Shown here in pieces: positions 18,051-24,820 of a stretch of DNA of 64,000 bases; positions within the stretch are counted from its first letter, which is position 1; each line of letters opens with the position of its first letter. The notes beneath the pieces were generated by a model. It did not search any database. It was not told the origin of the DNA and saw only the letters and a program-made list of their open reading frames with translations. A program made the translations under genes and the position numbers. Where the stretch lies: contig JAWKVP010000004.1 of the NCBI GenBank assembly GCA_041398005.1, positions 321,970 to 385,969 on the forward strand, in the 5' to 3' direction. The DNA is from JAGREO01 sp020446285. GTDB taxonomy: Bacteria > Pseudomonadota > Alphaproteobacteria > Geminicoccales > Geminicoccaceae.

Positions 18051-19246
18051 TGAAGCGGCGCCCCGGCCGCAAGCCACGCGGCGAGAACGCCGCGCTCGTC
18101 TTCCTCGACCTCCGTGATATTGCCGGGCGGCATGGCGTGGGTGCGTACCGCCTGCATCTCGATGCCGTGGCGGTTCATCCATATGTCCTCGGGCGTCTCC
18201 AGATGCACGCCCTTGGGTGCGATCGCCACCCCCTCCCAGAGCGGTTCGCGCGCATGGCACATCGAGCATCGCGACAGCACAACCATTTCCACATCTTCGA
18301 AACTGCCGCTCGCGGCTTGATCGCTGGCCTCGACGCTGCCCGCCGGCAAGCTCGAAAGCCAGATAATCGCGGCAAACCCGGCCACGGCAACGGCGACCGT
18401 CCACCAGGGGCTCGGCAGGCCCTTGTGACGTGTGTTGAAAAAGTGGCGGATCACCGCGCCCACGACCAATATGATGGCGAGAATGAGCCACATCCACGGG
18501 CCGGCGAAGGCGAGCGGATAGTGATTGCCGATCATCACGAAAATCACCGGCAATGTGAGATAATTGTTGTGCAGCGATCGCTGCTTGGCCTCCTGTCCGA
18601 GCTTCGGATCGGGCTTCTCGCCAGCCTTGAGCGCCTTTACCACCTTGCGTTGGTTGGGGATGATGACATGGGCGACATTGGCCACCATCATCGTGCCGAT
18701 GAGCGCGCCCATCTGCATGAAGGCACCGCGACCACTGAAGATGTGCTGGAAGATGACGGTGAGAACGACGAGGAAACCGAAGCCGACGGCGGCGAGCGCG
18801 ACATCGTTTCGCCCGAGTTTCGACTTGCACAGATTGTCGTAGATCACCCAGCCGGCGGCAAGTCCGACCAGACTGATGACGATCGACATCCATGGATCGA
18901 TATCGAGCACATGGCGATCGATCAGATACAGCTCGGCGGAGAAATAATAGACGATGACCAGCAACGCGAATCCCGAAAGCCAGGTGGTATAGGCTTCCCA
19001 TTTGAACCAGGTCAGCTCCTCGGGCATGCGCGCAGGGGCCACCATGTATTTGACCATGTTGTAGAACCCGCCGCCATGCACCTGCCAGGTCTCGCCACCG
19101 GCTCCCTCGGGCAGTCCCGGCCGCTGGCGCAGGCTCAGGTCGAGATGGATGAAATAGAACGAGCTGCCGATCCAGGCGATGCCGGCAATCACATGCAGCC
19201 AGCGAACCGCCATGTTCAGCCATTCGAACAGAATTGCATCCATCAT
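18047..19246 (-). CDS. puuD: membrane-bound urate hydroxylase PuuD with cytochrome c domain
   Basis: Oxidises urate to 5-hydroxyisourate, passing electrons to a covalently bound haem and on to the respiratory chain rather than making peroxide. It has 399 residues. The first ~300 form about eight membrane segments, starting MMDAILFEWLNMAVRWLHVIAGIAWIG with the family's conserved histidines. The C-terminal domain has a c-type haem site CSMCH (Cys327-His331) and a probable axial Met near residue 372 (HAMPPGN). Two adjacent ATGs (19246 and 19243) are possible starts, behind GGGGA. It is the first gene of the puuD-guaD pair, divergent from the cobalamin riboswitch and cbiM. Confidence 0.95.
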   Translation of the reverse strand: MMDAILFEWLNMAVRWLHVIAGIAWIGSSFYFIHLDLSLRQRPGLPEGAGGETWQVHGGGFYNMVKYMVAPARMPEELTWFKWEAYTTWLSGFALLVIVYYFSAELYLIDRHVLDIDPWMSIVISLVGLAAGWVIYDNLCKSKLGRNDVALAAVGFGFLVVLTVIFQHIFSGRGAFMQMGALIGTMMVANVAHVIIPNQRKVVKALKAGEKPDPKLGQEAKQRSLHNNYLTLPVIFVMIGNHYPLAFAGPWMWLILAIILVVGAVIRHFFNTRHKGLPSPWWTVAVAVAGFAAIIWLSSLPAGSVEASDQAASGSFEDVEMVVLSRCSMCHAREPLWEGVAIAPKGVHLETPEDIWMNRHGIEMQAVRTHAMPPGNITEVEEDERGVLAAWLAAGAPLQ

Positions 19247-19274
19247 CGAAGATATCCCCGTCCTGCGGCATTCC

Positions 19275-19299
19275 GTCGAACGGGACTGGTCCCGTCGAC
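19275..19299. promoter_or_regulatory. inverted repeat upstream of puuD
   Basis: GTCG-A-ACGGGAC, TG, GTCCCGTCGAC forms a near-perfect hairpin or dyad about 30 bp upstream of the puuD start. It is not followed by a U-run. It could be an operator for a purine-responsive regulator or a leader structure; no regulator gene is nearby. Confidence 0.4.
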
Positions 19300-19410
19300 A
19301 TGTCCCTGACAGGTACCGTCCGCGACGAGGACTTTCAAAACATTCCGGAAAGTGAACGGGAACTCGATGAAGGGATTGCGTCGCCCGACCGGCTCCCGGA
19401 TAATCCAAGG

Positions 19411-19615
19411 CGATGGTTCCGCCCGAGAAAGACGTAGGGCGGATGAAAAGGGAACACGGTGAGGATGACCCGAGACGGGGCCGAATCCGTGGCTGCCCCC
19501 GCAACTGTGAGCGGTTGGCGATGTCGTCGAATGCCACTGGTCCGATCCGTTGAAGGCGGGAATGGCCGGGAAGGCAGGCAAAGCGAATAGCCGCGAGCCA
19601 GGAGACCTGCCATCG
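19411..19615 (+). promoter_or_regulatory. cobalamin (B12) riboswitch
   Basis: The conserved cobalamin aptamer elements occur in order and spacing: GGTTCCGCC at 19415, GATGAAAAGGGAACACGGTG at 19442, CCGAATCCGTGGCTGCCC then CCGCAACTGTGAGCGG around 19481-19514 (the B12 box core), GCCACTGG at 19533, and AGCCAGGAGACCTGCC at 19596. The outer stem pairs CGATGG (19411-19416) with CCATCG (19610-19615). It precedes cbiM by 64 bp and is expected to repress it when adenosylcobalamin or a related corrinoid is plentiful. Confidence 0.95.
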
Positions 19616-19678
19616 TAACCGGCGCAAAGGCGCTGCCCATCACCCAGATCGCACGGAGGGTGCGAAAAGGAGTCTGTC

Positions 19679-20362
19679 ATGCATATCGAACCCGGCATCG
19701 TCGACGGCGCGAAGATGACGTTGAGCTATGCCACGGCCGCCGGAGCCTTCGGCATCGCTGCCAATCTCTGCAGAAAGTCGATCAGCGAGGATGGCGGTGC
19801 AGTCGGCCTCGCTGTCAAGAGTGTCATCTCGACGGCACTCGTGTTCAGTTTCTTCGAGGTCCTGCCCCACTATCCGGTCGGCGTCTCCGAAGTTCATCTC
19901 ATTCTGGGATCAACGCTGTTTCTGATTTTCGGCGCCGGTGCGGCTTCGGTCGGTCTTGCCGCCGGACTGCTTCTTCAGGGACTCCTGTTCGCGCCGTTCG
20001 ACCTTCCGCAATATGGCATCAATGTCACCACGCTGCTCGTCCCGCTGTGGGCCGTCAGTCTTCTGGCGAAGCGGATCATCCGGCCGAATACAGCCTATGT
20101 CGATGTCACTTACGGTCAGGCTCTTGCCCTGTCGACAACGTATCAGGCCGGAATTGTCGCCTGGGTCGCATTCTGGGCATTCTACGGCCAGGGTTTCGGC
20201 GCCGAGAATTTCCAGTCCGTCGCAACCTTCGGCGGTGCCTACATGACCGTCATCATCCTTGAGCCACTGGTCGATCTGGCCGTTCTCGCGATTGCCAAGA
20301 CCGTCACTCCCCGGGCGGGCAACCCGGTCTTCACGTCACGCCTGCATCACACTGCCGCCTGA
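19679..20362 (+). CDS. cbiM: CbiM-like cobalt ECF transporter S component
   Basis: A 227-residue inner-membrane protein of the CbiM/NikM family, which captures Co2+ (or Ni2+) through a binding site formed by its extreme N-terminus. It begins MHIEPGIVDGAKM, matching the MHI-x-x-G start in which the N-terminal Met and His2 bind metal. About six membrane segments follow. AAGGAG stands six bases before the ATG. The upstream B12 riboswitch supports cobalt uptake for cobalamin synthesis. No cbiN, cbiQ or cbiO follows: the next gene is convergent wrbA, so the energising module must be elsewhere or the protein works alone. Confidence 0.88.
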   Translation: MHIEPGIVDGAKMTLSYATAAGAFGIAANLCRKSISEDGGAVGLAVKSVISTALVFSFFEVLPHYPVGVSEVHLILGSTLFLIFGAGAASVGLAAGLLLQGLLFAPFDLPQYGINVTTLLVPLWAVSLLAKRIIRPNTAYVDVTYGQALALSTTYQAGIVAWVAFWAFYGQGFGAENFQSVATFGGAYMTVIILEPLVDLAVLAIAKTVTPRAGNPVFTSRLHHTAA

Positions 20363-20434
20363 CATCGAAAGTCAGCCGGTTGCGGCATGTTGCCGGCAAT
20401 CATCGTCCGGTCGGCGACGGCAGGAAACAGCATC

Positions 20435-20480
20435 GCCCGTGACTTTCACGACATGCGGAAAGCCACGGGCGGTCTCGTTT
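20435..20480. terminator. intrinsic terminator after cbiM (possibly bidirectional)
   Basis: The stem GCCCGTG-A-CTTTC (20435-20447) pairs with GAAAG-C-CACGGGC (20458-20470), 12 bp plus one mismatch and a 10-base loop, followed on the plus strand by GGTCTCGTTTTC. It lies between the convergent cbiM and wrbA stops. Confidence 0.7.
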
Positions 20481-20490
20481 TCCCGGATGT

Positions 20491-21090
20491 TCAGCCGAAC
20501 AGCTTGCCGGCGACCTCCGCCACCCTGCGGCCCTGATAGCGGGCACCTTCGAGATCGATCTCGCTGGGCTGACGGCTGCCATCAGCGCCGGCGATCGTGG
20601 TGGCACCATAGGGCGCTCCGCCGACGAGATCCTTGTCGTGCATCTGGCCGGCATGGCCATAATCGAGACCGACGATCGTCATGCCGAAATGCAGAAGATT
20701 CGTGATGATCGAGAACAGCGTCGTTTCCTGCCCACCATGCTGGGTATTGCTCGAGGAGAAGGCTGCGCCGACCTTGCCGTTGAGCGCGCCACGGGCCCAG
20801 AGGCCACCGGCCTGATCGAGGAAGGCCGCCATCTGCGACGACATCCGTCCGAACCGCGTTCCGGTGCCGACGACAATGGCATCATAGTTGGCGAGATCCG
20901 CGACAACGGCAACCGGTGCTTCCTGGTCGAGCCTGAAACCCGCTCCCTTCGCGATATCTTCGGGCACGGTTTCCGGAACGCGTTTGACATCCACCTCCGC
21001 ACCAGCCGAGCGGGCACCCTCGGCCACTGCCCGCGCCATCGTCTCGATATGACCATAGGAAGAATAGTAGAGAACGAGAACCTTCGGCAT
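20491..21090 (-). CDS. wrbA: NAD(P)H:quinone oxidoreductase, WrbA type
   Basis: A flavodoxin-fold FMN enzyme that reduces quinones by two electrons, protecting against semiquinone stress. The start at 21090 (MPKVLVLYYSSYGHIETMA) gives 199 residues, the standard WrbA length; longer versions of the frame add unrelated sequence. Landmarks are YSSYGHIE (FMN phosphate loop), IVVGTGTRFGRMSSQMAAFLDQ, and SSSNTQHGGQETTL, all typical of WrbA. It stands alone, convergent with cbiM, with 238 bp before the divergent dehydrogenase gene. Confidence 0.96.
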   Translation of the reverse strand: MPKVLVLYYSSYGHIETMARAVAEGARSAGAEVDVKRVPETVPEDIAKGAGFRLDQEAPVAVVADLANYDAIVVGTGTRFGRMSSQMAAFLDQAGGLWARGALNGKVGAAFSSSNTQHGGQETTLFSIITNLLHFGMTIVGLDYGHAGQMHDKDLVGGAPYGATTIAGADGSRQPSEIDLEGARYQGRRVAEVAGKLFG

Positions 21091-21287
21091 CGATAACAAC
21101 CTTTCGGATTTGAAGACGGATCCTGTACAGCCGGTGCTGGCCGGATTCTTTTCTACGCCGGGAGACCGGAGATCGTCACGCGGTGAAAGCCCGTCGACAG
21201 CCGACTGACAAAACAACATTGCGTGATATCGGTTCAGCGGAGGGGACTTGATCGCGAGGGTCGCAAGCGGCTAGGCAGCATGTGGAA

Positions 21288-21308
21288 CGAACCGCTCGGT
21301 GCGGTTCG
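21288..21308. promoter_or_regulatory. hairpin upstream of the idonate-type dehydrogenase gene
   Basis: CGAACCGC (21288-21295), loop TCGGT, GCGGTTCG (21301-21308): a perfect 8-bp stem ending just before the ribosome binding site GGGGAGG (21315-21321). It could shade translation initiation or act as an operator. Confidence 0.4.
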
Positions 21309-21328
21309 CATTCCGGGGAGGAACAGAC

Positions 21329-22366
21329 TTGATTTCCTGTGTCATTCATGCAGCACGGGACCTGCGCCTCGAAAGGCGCGAACCGCGTGAGCCCGGCCCC
21401 GGTCAGGTCCGCCTGCGCCTCGCGGCCGGCGGCATCTGCGGCAGTGACCTGCATTACTACAAGAGCGGGGCAGTCGGTGACATCCGGGTGCGCGAGCCGC
21501 TCGTGCTCGGCCATGAAATGGCCGGCATCGTCGATGCGAGGGGCGACGGCGTGGAGGGGCTGGCGCCGGGTACCCGGGTCGCGGTGAACCCCTCACGTCC
21601 CTGCCATGCCTGCCGTTACTGCCACGCCGGCCAGCACCACCATTGCGAACGGATGCTGTTCAATGGCTCGGCCATGTACATGCCCCACACCCAGGGGCTG
21701 TTCGAGGAACTGACCATCGTCGAGGCGCATCAATGCCGGCCGGTGGCGGACCATCTGCCGATGACACTCGCGGCGATGGCCGAACCCTTTGCCGTAACCC
21801 TGCACGCGGTCAACCGTGCAGGTCCGCTGCTGGGCAGGACGGTGCTGGTGACGGGTGCAGGGCCGATCGGCTGTCTCGCGGTGGCGGCATCGAGACTTGC
21901 CGGCGCCAGTCGGATCATCACGAGTGACCTGTTGCCGGAACCACTCGCCATCGCCCGCCAGCTCGGCTCGGACGAGGTCATCGACCTTTCCAGCGGCGTC
22001 GGTGAACTCGACAAGCTCGCCGAAGGCAAGGGCAGCGTCGATGCGGTGATCGAATGTTCGGGCTCGGTGAAAGCACTCGAATCCGCCATCGGCGCGACCC
22101 GGCCGCAGGGCGTGATCGTCCAGGTCGGCGCACTTCCGGGTGGCCCGCAGCCGATTCCTGCCGGGCGCATCATGGCAAAGGAGATCGAGCTGCGTGGCTC
22201 GTTCCGTTTCGATCCGGAATTCGATACCGCACTCGATCTCATGACCGCAGGCCGCGTCGACCTGCGTCCACTGCTGAGCCACAGCCTGCCACTCGCCGAC
22301 GCCGAAAAAGCCTTCGATCTCGCCCTCGACCGCCAGCGGGCGATGAAGGTGCAACTCGTCGCCTGA
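21329..22366 (+). CDS. zinc-dependent polyol/L-idonate 5-dehydrogenase (MDR family)
   Basis: A medium-chain zinc alcohol dehydrogenase of about 345 residues. I use the TTG at 21329 because GGGGAGG lies seven bases upstream and the length then matches L-idonate 5-dehydrogenase; a GTG ten codons earlier is possible. Features: catalytic zinc site CGSDLHYYKSG and GHEMAG, structural zinc cysteines in CHACRYCHAGQHHHC, and the NAD-binding GAGPIGCLAV. The HYYKSGAVGDIRV region and EPLVLGHE resemble idonate/sorbitol dehydrogenases. No gluconate pathway genes adjoin it, so the natural substrate (L-idonate, sorbitol, xylitol) is uncertain. The gene ends 22 bp before convergent glgC. Confidence 0.88.
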   Translation: MISCVIHAARDLRLERREPREPGPGQVRLRLAAGGICGSDLHYYKSGAVGDIRVREPLVLGHEMAGIVDARGDGVEGLAPGTRVAVNPSRPCHACRYCHAGQHHHCERMLFNGSAMYMPHTQGLFEELTIVEAHQCRPVADHLPMTLAAMAEPFAVTLHAVNRAGPLLGRTVLVTGAGPIGCLAVAASRLAGASRIITSDLLPEPLAIARQLGSDEVIDLSSGVGELDKLAEGKGSVDAVIECSGSVKALESAIGATRPQGVIVQVGALPGGPQPIPAGRIMAKEIELRGSFRFDPEFDTALDLMTAGRVDLRPLLSHSLPLADAEKAFDLALDRQRAMKVQLVA

Positions 22367-22388
22367 GGTGCTGTCGCGTTTTGCCGGA

Positions 22389-23657
22389 TCAGGGGTCGAG
22401 ACGGTCGATCATGGCTTTGGTGATGAGGCAGATACCCTTGTCCGAGCGACGGAAACGCTTGTCATCGAGCACCGGATCCTCGCCGACGACGAGACCGGCG
22501 GGGATCCGGACACCGCGATCGATCACGACATTGCGCAGCCTCGCGCCGCGCTCGATCTCGACCTCGGGCAGGATGACCGCTCCCTCGAGCATGCAGTAGG
22601 AATTTACCCGCACGCCATTGTGCAGGAGCGAGCGCTTGAGTCCGGCACCCGAGACGATGCAGCCGCCCGAGACCAGCGAGGCCACCGCAAGACCGCGCCG
22701 CCCCTCTTCGTCGTGCACGAACTTCGCCGGCGGGGTGATCTCGGCATAGGTCCAGATCGGCCAGTCTGTATCGTAGAGATCGAGCGCAGGCGTGACGGAG
22801 GTCAGATCGATATTGGCTTCCCAGTAGGCGTCGATGGTGCCGACATCCCGCCAGTAGGCTTCCTTCTCCTCGGGGCTCTTGATGCAGCTCTCGGTGAAGC
22901 GGTGTGCCACCGCCTTGCCGCCGGCAACGATTTTCGGGATGATGTTATGCCCGAAATCATGCGATGAATCAGCATCTTCCGAGTCTTCTTTCAACCTGTC
23001 GAAGAGGAATTTTGTCGAGAAGACATAGATGCCCATGCTGGCGAGCGCCATGTCCGGCTTGTCCGGCATTCCCGGCGGATCCGCAGGTTTCTCGAGAAAC
23101 GAGAGAATACGGTTGTTCTCATCGACATGCATCACGCCGAAGCCCGTCGCTTCCATGCGCGGCACCTCGAGACAACCGATTGTGACATCGGCTCCGGTCG
23201 ACTCATGCTGCTGAAGCATGAGTTCATAATCCATCTTGTAGATATGATCGCCGGCAAGCACGATGATGTGCTGCACGCCATAGGCCTCGATGATGTCGAT
23301 ATTCTGGAAGATTGCGTCGGCGGTTCCCTCGTACCACTGGGTTTCGGAAACACGCTGACTCGCAGGCAGGATGTCGAAACTCTCGTTACGCTCCGGCCTG
23401 AGAAAATTCCAGCCGCGCTGCAGGTGGCGGATGAGCGAATGCGCCTTGTACTGGGTGGCGACACCGATGCGTCGGATGCCGGAATTGATCGCATTGGAAA
23501 GGGCGAAGTCGATGATACGCGTCTTGCCACCGAAATAGACGGCGGGCTTGGCGCGAATGTCGGTGAGTTCCTTGAGCCGCGAGCCCCGCCCGCCAGCCAG
23601 CACATAGGCCATCGCATTACGGGCGAGAATGGAGCCTCTTGGATCGCGTGCGCTCAT
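22389..23657 (-). CDS. glgC: glucose-1-phosphate adenylyltransferase
   Basis: Makes ADP-glucose, the committed step of glycogen synthesis. The start at 23657 (MSARDPRGSILARN), behind GGGGG, gives 422 residues, the usual GlgC size. The N-terminal nucleotidyltransferase domain has YVLAGGRGSRLKELT, KPAVYFGGKTRIIDFALSN and LAGDHIYKMDYE; the sugar-phosphate and allosteric region includes FLEKPADPP and EAYWRDVGTIDAYWEAN. The C-terminal left-handed beta helix is present (SGGCIVSGAGLKRSLLHNGVR). No glgA, glgB or glgP is next to it, so the glycogen genes are scattered here. Confidence 0.97.
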   Translation of the reverse strand: MSARDPRGSILARNAMAYVLAGGRGSRLKELTDIRAKPAVYFGGKTRIIDFALSNAINSGIRRIGVATQYKAHSLIRHLQRGWNFLRPERNESFDILPASQRVSETQWYEGTADAIFQNIDIIEAYGVQHIIVLAGDHIYKMDYELMLQQHESTGADVTIGCLEVPRMEATGFGVMHVDENNRILSFLEKPADPPGMPDKPDMALASMGIYVFSTKFLFDRLKEDSEDADSSHDFGHNIIPKIVAGGKAVAHRFTESCIKSPEEKEAYWRDVGTIDAYWEANIDLTSVTPALDLYDTDWPIWTYAEITPPAKFVHDEEGRRGLAVASLVSGGCIVSGAGLKRSLLHNGVRVNSYCMLEGAVILPEVEIERGARLRNVVIDRGVRIPAGLVVGEDPVLDDKRFRRSDKGICLITKAMIDRLDP

Positions 23658-23749
23658 GGCGTCCCCCTGCCGATTGACCGGTATCGTTGCGATCAGTCTG
23701 GCCGTTTTGGCCGGAACAGGCAAACGCCTTTCGAACGAAGCTGCGTGGA

Positions 23750-24820
23750 TCAGGTGACCCGACCGCGCGCGTTCACCGTCTCGATAGCAACCACCTCGCC
23801 GCCACGCGCGAGAACGACCGTGTCGAACAGGTTGGAAACGGGACAGACATGGTTGGGCACGATACGAACCCGCTCGCCGATGGCGGGTTTCGTCGCGGAT
23901 GCCGAAAGATCGACATGACCATGCTCCTCGCTCAGCCGGAAAATCCTGGCATCGGGATATTCGACGATCATGCCATGTCCCGACAATCCGCCGAGATCGC
24001 TGGTCAGCGACTTGGAACCCGCATCGATACAGGCACGATCGCCATGCCTGCTGACGAATGTCGCATGAACATGCAGCGCGCAATCCTCGAAGCTGCCGGA
24101 GCCTGCCTTTTCCTGCATGCGGTCGAAGTAGATGTAGGTGCCCGCACGATGTTCCGTAGCGTTGGTCACCTCATGCGCCCGCCACATGTCCGGAGAGCCG
24201 CCATTGGATCGGATGTCCGTTTCGATGCCGCTTTCCTTCAGCCGACCGGTCGCATCGTCGAAAAACGCCTGAACACGCGACGCGGCACCCACCGGCGGAT
24301 AGGTGAAAAAGCCCCGGCAGGAGAGACCCGGCGTGCGCTCGATCGTTTTGGCGAGACCGACCGCCTCCTCGACACTGGAAACGCCGCAGCGGCCGGCACC
24401 CGAATCGAACTCGATGACCAGTCCGACCTCGCATCCGGCACTCGCCATTGCGGCTCCCATGGGCGCCACCATGGCCTCATTGTCGCACGCCAGCGTCAAC
24501 CGGCAGCGGCGACCAAGCGCCGCCGCCCGGGCAAGTTTCGCCGGGCCCATGATGTTGAAGGGTATCATGATGTCGAGCGGACCCAGATCGGCCAGCCCCT
24601 CGACCATCGCCTCGGCCTCGCCGAGTTTCTGGCAGGCGATGCCCGATGCCCCCTTTTCGAGCTGCATGCGGGTGAAGCGGACGAGCTTGTGGGTCTTGAT
24701 GTGCGGACGATTGGCGATCCCATGCTGATCGAGATAGCCCTGCCAGCGATCGAGATTACGCTCGACCCGATCCAGGTCGATCACGGCACAGGGTGTCTCG
24801 ATATCGTCGATCATGGTCAT
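23750..24820 (-). CDS. PLP-dependent D-threonine aldolase / D-serine dehydratase-like enzyme
   Basis: A fold-type III PLP enzyme of 356 residues, member of the alanine racemase-N / DSD1 family that includes D-threonine aldolase and eukaryotic D-serine dehydratase. The N-terminus MTMIDDIETPCAVIDLDRVERN is typical, the PLP lysine lies in RPHIKTHK (residues 38-45), and the C-terminal metal site is PNHVCPVSN (His-x-Cys). Substrate is therefore a D-beta-hydroxy amino acid; aldolase versus dehydratase activity cannot be told apart. The start codon overlaps the stop of the coiled-coil gene as ATGA (24817-24820), so the two are translationally coupled, which is unexpected functionally. Confidence 0.9.
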   Translation of the reverse strand: MTMIDDIETPCAVIDLDRVERNLDRWQGYLDQHGIANRPHIKTHKLVRFTRMQLEKGASGIACQKLGEAEAMVEGLADLGPLDIMIPFNIMGPAKLARAAALGRRCRLTLACDNEAMVAPMGAAMASAGCEVGLVIEFDSGAGRCGVSSVEEAVGLAKTIERTPGLSCRGFFTYPPVGAASRVQAFFDDATGRLKESGIETDIRSNGGSPDMWRAHEVTNATEHRAGTYIYFDRMQEKAGSGSFEDCALHVHATFVSRHGDRACIDAGSKSLTSDLGGLSGHGMIVEYPDARIFRLSEEHGHVDLSASATKPAIGERVRIVPNHVCPVSNLFDTVVLARGGEVVAIETVNARGRVT

